From: JAMXLO01 sp963776505
GTDB lineage: Bacteria > Pseudomonadota > Alphaproteobacteria > Acetobacterales > Acetobacteraceae
Direction of reading: 5' to 3'
DNA length: 64,000 nucleotides
Assembly (NCBI GenBank): GCA_963776505.1
Contig: CAVZNH010000027.1
Coordinates: 35,967 to 99,966 of the forward strand
Shown here: in pieces, positions 35,963 to 44,881 of the stretch
Layout of the letters: each line of letters opens with the position of its first letter
Numbering within the stretch: the stretch's first letter is position 1
Notes under the pieces: generated by a model
Told to the model about the DNA's origin: nothing
Seen by the model: only the letters and a program-made list of their open reading frames with translations
Databases searched by the model: none
Position numbers and translations under genes: made by a program

Positions 35963-36689
35963 CGGCCCCGCCGATATCGTGCCCGCTGAGCCGCAGCAGC
36001 AGGTTGATCGCCCACGGCACCACTGTGCCAAGGGCCTGACGGAACGGATCAAACCCCGGAATTACATACGGCAACACGAACACGAACAGGATTACCACGA
36101 TAATCCCGATCCGCTCCAGCTTCGCCCAGCTCCGCGCAAGTCCCAGCGGCAACACGCCGACGGCGATGCGACCGCCATCGAGTGGCGGGATCGGCAGCAG
36201 GTTGAACAGGCCGAGCACGAGATTGGTCAGTATGAAATAGAACAGGAAGGTTCCGACGATCGGGTGCTGCGCGATCGAGGCATCAAGGTACTCCAGGCCA
36301 CTGGTCACCGGCGCGTCCGGCGCCGGCAGCAGCAGCGCCCCAACCCACGCCAGGAAAAAGTTCATCGCCGGTCCGGCCACCGCCACGGCGGCCATACCGC
36401 GTCTCGGGTCACGAAATTTCCAGGCCGATACCGGCACCGGCTTCGCCCAACCGAACATGAACAGCACCTGGTGGATCGTCAGGAGCTGAAAGACCAGCAG
36501 GAACCCGGGCAGCAATATGGTGCCCACGCGGTCGACATGGCGCAGCGGATTGAGCGACAGCCGCCCCGCCAGCCGCGCTGTGTCGTCGCCCAACGCCAAG
36601 GCCGCATAGCCGTGCGCCGCCTCGTGCAGGGTGATCGCCAGGATCGCCGGGATCACCGCCAGAGCAAGTTGAAGAACGATGTCGGTCAC
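35949..36689 (-). CDS. Site-2 protease-type membrane metallopeptidase (M50)
   Basis: A 246-aa polytopic membrane protein. HEAAHGYAALALGDDTARL carries the zinc-binding HExxH in helix 1-2, and LFNLLPIPPLDGGRIAVG supplies the third ligand Asp. It lacks PDZ domains and so belongs to the short YwhC/FtsH-independent branch of the family, with unknown substrates. The GTG start at 36689 overlaps the nagZ stop (GTGA). It is part of the minus-strand block between nagZ and scpA, a conserved arrangement in this class. Confidence 0.92.
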   Translation of the reverse strand: MTDIVLQLALAVIPAILAITLHEAAHGYAALALGDDTARLAGRLSLNPLRHVDRVGTILLPGFLLVFQLLTIHQVLFMFGWAKPVPVSAWKFRDPRRGMAAVAVAGPAMNFFLAWVGALLLPAPDAPVTSGLEYLDASIAQHPIVGTFLFYFILTNLVLGLFNLLPIPPLDGGRIAVGVLPLGLARSWAKLERIGIIVVILFVFVLPYVIPGFDPFRQALGTVVPWAINLLLRLSGHDIGGADVHI

Positions 36690-37651
36690 GCCAGGAGCCG
36701 ATCCCGTTCGGCTGCCAGTGCCGCCCCATCCAGCGGCAGATGTCGCCGCGCCGCGAGCATCCGAGCCGACGCGAGGCGAGCGGTTGCGGCGCCAGTCAGC
36801 GGCGGGCACTGCGCCAGCAATTCAGCGGTAAGTGCAAAATCGCCGCTGCAATACAGGGCCACATCGCAACCGGCAGCCAGCGACCGCCGCGCCAGATCAG
36901 CCGGCACGCCAGCCAGCGCCTTCATGGCAAGATCGTCGGTCACCAGAACTCCTTCAAAGCCTATCCTGCCGCGAATGATCGTCTCGATCACGGTCGGGGA
37001 CAACGTCGCTGGCAGCGCGCCGTCCCAGACGGGATAGACGATGTGCGCCGACATGGCCCAGGGAAGGTCGGCGTTCAAGGCAAATGGCAACAGATCCGCA
37101 TCGAGGTCGTTCGCCTCGACAAGCGGCATGGCGAAATGGCTGTCCACGCGCGCGCGACCATGGCCGGGCGCGTGCTTGCCAACCGGCTGCACGCCCGCCG
37201 CCAACAAACCTGCGGCAAATGCGCGTCCCAGCCGTGCCACGGCGGCCGGCTCCTCAGCCAACGCCCGATCGCCGATGACCGCGTGCGCACCGGGGACGGC
37301 CAGATCCAGCACAGGAGCTGCGACCACGTCAAAGCCCGCGGCGGCACAATCGAGGCCGATCAGTGCCCCGGTCAACCATGCCGCGCGAACCCCGCCCAGC
37401 CTGGCCGCCGGAGGATGCGCGCGCCAATGCGGCGGACGCAGACGCGCGACACGACCGCCCTCCTGATCCACCATCAGCAACGCGCCAACCGGCAGGACCC
37501 GGCGCAGGTGCGCGATCAGCGCGGCAAGCTGTGGCGGGGCCTGAATGTTGCGCGCGAACAGAATGACGCCGCATGGTGGGCTGGCGCGAAACACCGCAGC
37601 CTCGTCGGCTGTCAGCGTTGGTCCGCCAATCCCAACGATGGCGGCCCTCAG
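36686..37651 (-). CDS. nagZ: Beta-N-acetylglucosaminidase NagZ
   Basis: A GH3 enzyme of peptidoglycan recycling that removes GlcNAc from anhydromuropeptides in the cytoplasm. Seen are GGRVARLRPPHW, KHAPGHGRARVDSHFAMPLV with the catalytic His, and GVLVTDDLAMKAL with the nucleophile Asp. The family-like N-terminus RAAIVGIGGPTLTADEAAVF begins before the first common start codon (GTG 37594). The only start candidate in frame is CTG at 37651, which overlaps the SPOR stop as CTGA. A CTG start or a base error at an original ATG are the two readings. About 321 aa in this model. Confidence 0.88.
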   Translation of the reverse strand: MRAAIVGIGGPTLTADEAAVFRASPPCGVILFARNIQAPPQLAALIAHLRRVLPVGALLMVDQEGGRVARLRPPHWRAHPPAARLGGVRAAWLTGALIGLDCAAAGFDVVAAPVLDLAVPGAHAVIGDRALAEEPAAVARLGRAFAAGLLAAGVQPVGKHAPGHGRARVDSHFAMPLVEANDLDADLLPFALNADLPWAMSAHIVYPVWDGALPATLSPTVIETIIRGRIGFEGVLVTDDLAMKALAGVPADLARRSLAAGCDVALYCSGDFALTAELLAQCPPLTGAATARLASARMLAARRHLPLDGAALAAERDRLLA

Positions 37652-38385
37652 AAGTCAGCCACCGAGCAGTTCAACCCCTTGGCGCGCAGCCGTTCGCAGA
37701 AGGATGTCGCCTGCGCGGTGTCGGAGAAGCCACCAGTACGCACGCGCCACAACGAGTGGCCGTCGTGGTCGATTTTGCTGAAGGTGGGCTTATGCGGACC
37801 AAGCAGATCAGGCACGCGCTTGGACAGACGATCCCACTCCGACCGCGCAGCGTCCTCGGAATGCACGGCGGCAAGTTGCACGAGTGCGCCGCTCGCCGCC
37901 GGCGCCGTTGTCGGGTGCTTCTCCGGTGCGACTGCGGGCTTTGCGGCGACCGGCTTGGGCGGTGCGGCCGTCACAGCCGCCATAGGCGCGGGAGCCGGGC
38001 CAGGTGCTGCAATCGGCGCTGGCGCCGCCGCGACCGGCGGCTGGGCAGGTTGGGTAAGCATTTCCTGCGGCGCAGGCGCCTCGGGCGGAGGTGCCAGCTT
38101 GCCCACTTTCGCTTCGCTGCCGCCGGACAGGATGTCCTCGTTCGCGCCAGCCACCTGCATACCCCCGGGATTCTCCGGCTTCACGCGAAGCGGCCGGCTG
38201 TCAGCCTGCACCACGGGAACTGGCGCATTGCGCTGGCTGAACAGCGACGACCCGCCGACCACCAGCAACAGCGTTGCGCCTAATCCACCAGCGATCAGCG
38301 CCAATCGCTTGGTGACCGGATCCATCCCCTGCCGATGCCGGGGAATGCGATAGGTCGGGCTGGGAATGCTCAGATCGTCTGACAC
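37648..38385 (-). CDS. SPOR-domain cell-envelope protein
   Basis: A 245-aa bitopic membrane protein. A cytoplasmic N-terminus of about 27 residues is followed by the helix LALIAGGLGATLLLVVGG, a Pro/Ala-rich periplasmic linker, and a C-terminal SPOR domain (residues about 165-245: GALVQLAAVHSEDAARSEWD; WRVRTGGFSDTAQATSFCER). SPOR domains bind denuded peptidoglycan at division sites. It sits between argS and nagZ, the usual place for this gene in alphaproteobacteria. Confidence 0.9.
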   Translation of the reverse strand: MSDDLSIPSPTYRIPRHRQGMDPVTKRLALIAGGLGATLLLVVGGSSLFSQRNAPVPVVQADSRPLRVKPENPGGMQVAGANEDILSGGSEAKVGKLAPPPEAPAPQEMLTQPAQPPVAAAPAPIAAPGPAPAPMAAVTAAPPKPVAAKPAVAPEKHPTTAPAASGALVQLAAVHSEDAARSEWDRLSKRVPDLLGPHKPTFSKIDHDGHSLWRVRTGGFSDTAQATSFCERLRAKGLNCSVADF

Positions 38386-38431
38386 GTGGCCTCTTCCTTT
38401 GGGGCGCCCCTCCGTGGGCCTGCCCCGCGGA

Positions 38432-40246
38432 TCAGCGCATTTCTTCGACGGGCTCCACGCCCATCACCGTGAGACCGGAGCGAATCACCACGGCTGTCGC
38501 CGCTACCAATGCCAACCGCGCCAGCGTCTCGGCCGGCCGGTCCGCCTGTAGGAATTGCAGCGTCGAGTCGTCCTTGCCTCGGTTCCACAGCATATGAAAG
38601 TCGGCCGCCAAGTCATAGAGAAAAAACGCGATTCGGTGCGGCTCACGAGCCTGTGCGGCGCCCTCCACAAGGCGCGGCCACTGCGCCAGCCGACGGATCA
38701 CCGCCAGCTCCGATTCGGCGGTCAGGCTGTCCAGCGGGACCTCGGCCAGCGCCGCATCAGCCACCTGCGCGTCGCCGAACATCTCGGCGGCAGCCCGCAG
38801 CACCGACCGGCAGCGGGCGTGAGCGTACTGCACGTAGAACACCGGATTGTCGCGGGTCTGCGCCACCGCCTGGTCGAGGTCGAACTCCATCTGCGCATCC
38901 GCCTTGCGCGTCAGCATCGTGAAACGCACCGCGTCCCGCCCCACCTCCTCCAGCAGGTCGCGCATCGTCACATAGGTTCCTGCGCGCTTCGACATGCGCA
39001 CGGGCTCTCCACCACGCACGACGCGCACCATCTGGCAGAGCACCGCCTCGAACGACGTATCCTTGTTGCCGGACAGCGCCTTCACCGCCGCACTCATCCG
39101 CTTGACGTAGCCGCCATGGTCGGCGCCGAGAACATCGATCAGCACATCGTAGCCGCGCTTCACCTTGTCTGCGTGATACGCGATGTCGTTGGCAAAGTAG
39201 GTATTGGAACCATCGGATTTGCGCAGCGGCCGATCGACATCGTCGCCGAATTGCGTCGCTCGAAACAATGTCTGCGGTCGCGGTTCCCAATCGTCGGGCG
39301 TCTTTCCCTTGGGTGGTTCAAGCACGCCCTCATAAATCAGCCCGCGTTCCTCCAACCATTCGATCGAGGTATCCACCGCGCCGCTTTCGATCATCGCGCG
39401 TTCCGAGCTGAACACGTCCTGATCAACGCCAAGCAGATGCAGGTCCTCCCGAATCTCCTGCAGCATCGCCGCGACTGTGAAATCGCGCACGGTCTCGAGC
39501 CAGACTTCCGGTGCAGCGATGTCACCGTCCGGCTGCGCCAGCGATGCACCGTATTCCTCGGCAAGGCGCTGGCCGACCTGGATCAAATACTCGCCACGAT
39601 ATTGCAGACCGCCAGGCACTTCGTCGGAAAAATCCGCTTCGCTGAGCGGTGTGCCGATGGCTTGCAGGTAGCGCCAATAGGCTGCCCATGCGAGCGCTGT
39701 GACCTGCGCGCCGGCGTCGTTGATGTAGTACTCCTTGGTGACGTCATAGCCAGCCTTGATCAGCAGATTGGCGAGCGCATCACCGACGACGGCGCCGCGG
39801 CAGTGGCCGATATGCATCGGGCCGGTAGGATTGGCGGAGACATATTCGACATTGATGCGTGTGCCATTGCCGATGGTCACTGTCGCCATACCCTTCACCA
39901 ACGCGAAGAATGTCAGGCAGCAATGCATGAAACATCGCCGCATTCAAGCTTAAGATTGACAAATCCCGGGTCCCGCGGCGCTTCGACCTCCACCACGCCT
40001 TCCACATGCCGCAGATATTCTGCAGATGGCGATGCAAGTTTCGCGGCTGCTGGCGCGCCAGGTCGGCACGACCATCGCAGCATTGGTCGCCATGTCGCCG
40101 TGCGATGGATCCCGCGGCGGCTGACTTCGATGCGGGCGACTTGATGTCTCATCAGAAGCATCGCTGGACAAGGCAGCGCGCTCATCCACAACAATCTCGC
40201 GCATAAGCGCGTATATATCGGCGTCATGCTGACCCACAATCGTCAT
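38432..40246 (-). CDS. argS: Arginyl-tRNA synthetase (N-terminal region with several frame breaks)
   Basis: A class I synthetase. The intact part from about 39890 to 38432 shows the HIGH motif NPTGPMHIGHCRGAVVGDAL, the DALR-type C-terminal domain and the MSKRAG form of KMSKS. The N-terminal tRNA-binding domain is split over frames: HGDMATNAAMV, DLARQQPRNL, EYLRHVEGVVEVEAPRDPGF and ALLPDILRVGEGYG, with changes near 40066, 40035, 39955 and 39890. ATG 40246 with GGAGGAG upstream is the likely start. As this enzyme is essential, base errors are the most likely cause. Total length about 600 aa. Confidence 0.9.
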
Positions 40247-40311
40247 GGCCGGACTCCTCCCGCCATCCCGTCTTCGGCCGGAGGCTGGCAGAGACGTTGA
40301 TGGCAAGGAAA

Positions 40312-41472
40312 TCACCCCGACACCGACAAGTCAGTCAGCCGCCGGTGCTCGTCCATCGCATACCGGTCCGTCATCCCCGCAATGTAATCGCTAACCAGGC
40401 TCGCCGCGCGCTGCGTGCCCGACTCCCCTGCCCGCGCCCGCCAGTCATCAGGCAGCAGCGACGTGTCCGCATGCAGCAATCGGAACAGCTCGCTCGTCAG
40501 CACCCGCGCCTTCGTCGTCATCCGGTTCACCCGCCAATGCCGATACATCCGTGCACTCAGAAAATCCTTGATCACCTGATTTGCCTCTGCGATCGGCGTA
40601 CTGAACGCCACCAACTTCTGCCTCGCCTTCCGTACCGCATCGGCATCGCGCGGCGCCAGCTTGTCCAGCCGCCGCCGTGTCTCGGTGATCAGGTCGTTCA
40701 CCATCACATCGATCACCCGCCTTATCGTCTCGTGCCGCAGTCGCGGCGGCGGAACATCCAGGCTCGACATGCGCGCCGCCGACAGCGCCTCGCCCACCAC
40801 CGGCAGATGGGCAATTTCCTCGGGCCCGAACAGCCCCGCCCGCAGCCCATCATCCAGGTCATGACTGTGATACGCGACATCATCGGCCAACGAGGCAACC
40901 TGTGCCTCCGCGCTGGCGTGGCTCGAAAGCTCCAACCGGTGCCGGTCATTGTACTCGGCGATATACGCCGGCGGGTTGCGCAGCGGGCCATTGTGCTTGG
41001 CCAGCCCCTCCAGCGTCTCCCAGGTCAGGTTCAGCCCATCCCAGCCGGCGTAACGGCTCTCCAGCATCGTCACCACGCGAAGGCTCTGCGCGTTATGGTC
41101 AAAGCCGCCGAACGGCTTCATCGACAGATTGAGCGCGTCCTCCCCGGCATGGCCGAATGGCGGATGCCCAAGGTCATGGGCCAGCGCCAGCGCCTCGGTC
41201 AGGTCCTCATCCAGTGCCAGTTCGCGCGCGATCGAGCGGGCGATCTGCGCCACCTCGATGGAATGCGTCAGCCGCGTGCGGAAGAAGTCGCCCTCGTGAT
41301 TGACGAACACCTGGGTCTTGTATTGCAGCTTGCGGAAGGCCGACGAGTGGATGATGCGGTCGCGGTCGCGCTGAAACGGCGACCGCGTCGGCGCGTCCGG
41401 TTCAGGGTGCAGCCGCCCTCGCGACAAGCCGGCATGCACGGCATACGCCGCCAGGGTGGCACCACGCGTCAT
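40312..41472 (-). CDS. dgt: Deoxyguanosinetriphosphate triphosphohydrolase-like HD protein
   Basis: A 386-aa HD-domain phosphohydrolase that removes triphosphate from dNTPs. It begins MTRGATLAAYAVHAGLSRGR; the metal-binding HD site is seen as RLTHSIEVAQIARSIAREL followed by ALALAHDLGHPPFGHAGEDA, and LADDVAYHSHDLDDGLRAGL supplies the final His/Asp. The start is at ATG 41472; the open frame upstream is antisense to the IscA-like gene. It heads the minus-strand block with argS, 65 bases away. Confidence 0.93.
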   Translation of the reverse strand: MTRGATLAAYAVHAGLSRGRLHPEPDAPTRSPFQRDRDRIIHSSAFRKLQYKTQVFVNHEGDFFRTRLTHSIEVAQIARSIARELALDEDLTEALALAHDLGHPPFGHAGEDALNLSMKPFGGFDHNAQSLRVVTMLESRYAGWDGLNLTWETLEGLAKHNGPLRNPPAYIAEYNDRHRLELSSHASAEAQVASLADDVAYHSHDLDDGLRAGLFGPEEIAHLPVVGEALSAARMSSLDVPPPRLRHETIRRVIDVMVNDLITETRRRLDKLAPRDADAVRKARQKLVAFSTPIAEANQVIKDFLSARMYRHWRVNRMTTKARVLTSELFRLLHADTSLLPDDWRARAGESGTQRAASLVSDYIAGMTDRYAMDEHRRLTDLSVSG

Positions 41473-41530
41473 GGGCGGCGGGCTTACACCCGGCTTCAAT
41501 TCGGCGCCATCCCGCCCTATGTTACCAGTC

Positions 41531-41860
41531 ATGGAACAGTTCGGACTGACCGAGCGGGCCGCTGCCCGCATCGCCGAGATCGTCGCCGCCGAAGGCCACG
41601 CCGCCGCCTTGCGCGTCGCAGTGCTGGCAGGCGGGTGCAGCGGCTTCCAGTACCGCTTCGAGCTGGACGCGGCGCCGCAGGACGATGACCTGGTGATCGA
41701 ACGCGCCGGGGCGAAGGTGCTGGTCGATCCGGCCAGCCTGGACCTGCTGGCGGGCTCCGAACTCGATTACACCGACGAGCTGATGGGCAGCCACTTCGCG
41801 GTACGCAACCCGAACGCCAAGTCGGCCTGCGGCTGCGGCACGAGTTTCTCAGTCGAGTGA
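41531..41860 (+). CDS. erpA: HesB/IscA-type iron-sulfur carrier (ErpA-like)
   Basis: A 109-aa A-type carrier that delivers Fe-S clusters. The three conserved cysteines are in LAGGCSGFQYRFELD and in SACGCGTSFSVE at the C-terminus. Start at ATG 41531 gives MEQFGLTERAAARIAEIV; an in-frame ATG at 41519 is an alternative, and no strong ribosome site is visible for either. It is divergent from dgt and its stop overlaps the exonuclease III start. The erpA symbol is by family only; iscA is possible. Confidence 0.9.
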   Translation: MEQFGLTERAAARIAEIVAAEGHAAALRVAVLAGGCSGFQYRFELDAAPQDDDLVIERAGAKVLVDPASLDLLAGSELDYTDELMGSHFAVRNPNAKSACGCGTSFSVE

Positions 41861-42628
41861 AGGTCGCCACCTGGAACGTCAACTCGATCCGCCAGCGCGA
41901 GAAGCACGTCGCGCGCTGGCTGGAGCAGTGCCAGCCTGACGTCCTGCTGCTGCAGGAGATCAAGTGCGAGGCAGCGGCGTTTCCCGGCGCTGACCTACCA
42001 CGGCCTTGGCTACAAGGCGGAGGCGGTGGGGCAGAAGGCCTACAACGGCGTTGCCGTGCTCTCCCGTATTCCGTTCACCGTGACGCATCGTGCCTTGCCC
42101 GGCCTGCCGGCCGACGATGCCCAGTCTCGCTACATCGAGATCGAGGCGGACGGCATCACCATCATCGGCATCTACCTGCCCAACGGTAATTCGGGTGGTG
42201 AGGCGGGCTTCGCCTACAAACTGGCCTGGCTCGACCGCCTCGCCGAACGCGCCGAGGAGCTGCTGGAGGCCGAGACCCCTTCCTGATCGCCGGCGACTTC
42301 AACGTTTGTCCGACCGATGAAGACCGCGCGCCCGGTGCCCTGTCACCTAACGATGCGCTGGTCCGGCCGGAAACGCGCGCCCGCTTCCGTCGTCTGCTCT
42401 GGGACGGCCTGACCGATGCGGTTCGCGCGGTTCATCCGCACGGTGCGGTCTACACGTTCTGGGATTACCAGGCGGGCGCGTGGCAGCGCGACAGCGGCCT
42501 GAGGATCGACCACGCGCTGCTGTCACCTACGCTCGCCGAACGCCTGGTCGCCGCCGCGCCCGGTCCGTGAGGAACGCGCACAGCCACAACCATCCGACCA
42601 CGTCCCGGTGGTAGTGGAACTCCACTAA
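41857..42628 (+). CDS. xth: Exodeoxyribonuclease III (three frame breaks)
   Basis: An AP endonuclease/3'-5' exonuclease of base excision repair. From GTG 41857: KVATWNVNSIRQREKHVARW and LLLQEIKCE (metal-binding Glu). After a shift near 41985: GQKAYNGVAVLSRIP and GIYLPNG. After one near 42278: FLIAGDFNVCPTDEDRAPGA and LRIDHALLS. After one near 42558: REERAQPQPSDHVPVVVEL with the catalytic Asp-His. All three changes fall in C runs, so they look like homopolymer errors. The GTG overlaps the erpA stop (GTGA). About 256 aa in total. Confidence 0.88.
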
Positions 42629-42698
42629 CCCAGACCGTTCGCTGCGTCATGTCGACGAAGGTCGGCCTCCACGTCTTCCCTTTGTGCAGCGGTGGACC

Positions 42699-42996
42699 TC
42701 ACCCCCAGTGCGCCGGTACCCAAATGTAGCGGACGCCGTTCCACTGCCAGTGCCCCGCGACATATAGGACCGGGCCGGGGCGGACCGCCCACATAGCGGC
42801 CATTAATCCAGACGTAGCGATAGCCATTCCAATGCCAATGTCCCGGCTCCCAATAGTAGCCGCGACGCGGTACCGGCACTGGCTCGTAGCGCGGCGGCGG
42901 CACGGGCCCATAAGGCACCGGCGGCTGCGCAACAGCGCTGCCTATGTCGACCGCCATCAGCAAAATGATCGCACCAGCTATAATCACTCGCTTCAT
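42699..42996 (-). CDS. Secreted WXXGXW-repeat protein (one frame break)
   Basis: From ATG 42996, GGAG upstream: a signal peptide (MKRVIIAGAIILLMAVDIGS, then AVAQ), a Pro-rich stretch, and repeats of the type YYWEPGHWHWNGYRYVWING. After a base change near 42780, YVAGHWQWNGVRYIWVPAHW ends at the stop 42699. About 99 aa. The repeated W-x-x-G-x-W pattern is known from small periplasmic or outer-membrane-associated proteins of unknown function. It stands alone between the xth and ilvD genes. Confidence 0.72.
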
Positions 42997-43085
42997 CAAG
43001 CAAACTCCAGCAACGGCCGTCGCCGTCATTACCCCACCCCGAGGTAACGCGCGGTTCCGAACCGTTACAACGCCGCATGCGCCGA

Positions 43086-44822
43086 TCAGATGTCCGCGTA
43101 GCAGTGCGTCTCCGCCGCGGCACCCGGATGCGTCACCGCGCCGAGATGCGCCGGACCCACCAGTTGCGCGTATTTCCAGATCGCGCCCGCATTGTAGTCG
43201 GTCTTGCGCGGCTGCCAGGCGGCGCGCCGTGCCGCGAGTTCTGCCTCCGACAACATCACGTCGATACTGCCCTTTGCGGCGTCAATGACGATCCTGTCGC
43301 CGTTGCGCAGCAGCGCGATCGGTCCGCCGACCGCCGCCTCCGGCCCGACATGACCGACGCAGAAGCCGCGCGTCGCACCCGAGAAGCGCCCGTCGGTGAT
43401 CAGCGCCACGTCCTTGCCCTTGGTCTCGCTCTGCCCATAGATCGCCGCCGTGGTCGACAGCATCTCGCGCATCCCGGGGCCGCCCTTCGGGCCTTCATAG
43501 CGGACGACAATGACATCGCCTGGCTTGTAGGCGCGCAATTGCACCGCCTCGAAAGCCTCTTCCTCGGAGTTGAAGCACAGGGCGGTGCCCTCGAAGCGCA
43601 ACTGATCCCGCTCCATGCCCGCGACCTTCACGATCGCACCATCCGGCGCGAGATTGCCGCGCAGTCCGACCACGCCGCCGGTCGGCGAGATCGCCCTCGA
43701 CACCGGGTAGACCACATCCTGGTCAACCGGGAACACGACGTCCTTGAGATTCTCCGCCATGGTCTTGCCGGTGACCGTCACGCAGTCGCCATGCAGCAGC
43801 CCGCCATCCAGCAGCGCCTTCAGCACCACCGGGATGCCGCCGATGCGGTGCACGTCGAACGCGACGTATTTCCCGCCGGGCTTCAGGTCGGCGATGTACG
43901 GCGTGCGGCGCATGATCTCCACCACGTCGTCCATGGTGAAGCGGATGCCGGCCTCGTGCGCCATCGCCGGTAGATGCAGTCCGGCATTGGTCGAGCCGCC
44001 GGTGGCGCCCACCACCACGGCGGCATTCTCCAGCGCCTCGCGCGTGACGATGTCGCGCGGGCGCAGCCGGCTGTCCAGCAATGCCATCACCGCGCGGCCC
44101 GACTCCACGGCCCAGCGGTCGCGATCCTCATAGGGCGCCGGTGCGCCGGCCGAGCCCGGCAATGCGAGGCCGATTGCCTCGCTCACCATCGCCATGGTGT
44201 TCGCGGTGAACTGTCCGCCACATGCACCGGCCGACGGGCACGCGACGCATTCCAACTCATGCAGCTCCTCGTCTGACATCTTGCCGGCCGAGTGCTGACC
44301 CACCGCTTCGAACACGTCCACCACGGTCACGTCGCGATCATGGAACCTGCCAGGCAGGATCGAGCCGCCATACATGAACACACTCGGCACATTGAGCCGC
44401 AGCATCGCCATCATCATGCCCGGCAGCGACTTGTCGCAGCCCGCCAGACCGACCAGCGCGTCGTAGCAATGCCCGCGCATCGTGAGTTCCACGCTGTCGG
44501 CGATCAGATCACGCGACACCAGCGAGGACTTCATCCCCTGGTGCCCCATCGCGATGCCGTCGGTCACCGTGATGGTGGTGAATTCGCGCGGCGTGCCGCC
44601 GGCCTCGTTCACCCCCTTCTTCACCGACTGCGCCTGGCGCGACAGCGCGATGTTGCACGGCGCCGCCTCGTTCCAGCAGGTGGCAACGCCGACGAAGGGC
44701 TGGTCGATCTCCTCCTCGGTCAGCCCCATCGCGTAGTAGTAGCTGCGATGCGGCGCGCGGCCGGGTCCCACCGTCACGTGGCGCGACGGCATGCGCGACT
44801 TGTCCCAGCGCCTGGTCAGCAT
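43086..44822 (-). CDS. ilvD: Dihydroxy-acid dehydratase
   Basis: A 578-aa Fe-S enzyme of valine/isoleucine biosynthesis, converting 2,3-dihydroxy acids to 2-keto acids. Cluster cysteines are in GVATCWNEAAPCN, GLAGCDKSLPG and CPSAGACGGQFTANTM. The C-terminal motif ITDGRFSGATRGFCVGHV is also diagnostic of the IlvD/Edd family; the presence of PCN and length favour IlvD, although sugar-acid dehydratases are close relatives. Reading frame is intact. Confidence 0.93.
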   Translation of the reverse strand: MLTRRWDKSRMPSRHVTVGPGRAPHRSYYYAMGLTEEEIDQPFVGVATCWNEAAPCNIALSRQAQSVKKGVNEAGGTPREFTTITVTDGIAMGHQGMKSSLVSRDLIADSVELTMRGHCYDALVGLAGCDKSLPGMMMAMLRLNVPSVFMYGGSILPGRFHDRDVTVVDVFEAVGQHSAGKMSDEELHELECVACPSAGACGGQFTANTMAMVSEAIGLALPGSAGAPAPYEDRDRWAVESGRAVMALLDSRLRPRDIVTREALENAAVVVGATGGSTNAGLHLPAMAHEAGIRFTMDDVVEIMRRTPYIADLKPGGKYVAFDVHRIGGIPVVLKALLDGGLLHGDCVTVTGKTMAENLKDVVFPVDQDVVYPVSRAISPTGGVVGLRGNLAPDGAIVKVAGMERDQLRFEGTALCFNSEEEAFEAVQLRAYKPGDVIVVRYEGPKGGPGMREMLSTTAAIYGQSETKGKDVALITDGRFSGATRGFCVGHVGPEAAVGGPIALLRNGDRIVIDAAKGSIDVMLSEAELAARRAAWQPRKTDYNAGAIWKYAQLVGPAHLGAVTHPGAAAETHCYADI

Positions 44823-44881
44823 CGGTTCGGTCCTTTCGTGGTCGAGCGGGTGGTTATAGCGGAGGTGCGGCGGAGGCCAAA

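Noticed and set aside
40297..41688. 463-codon plus-strand open frame
   Set aside because: Antisense to dgt, with no family match.
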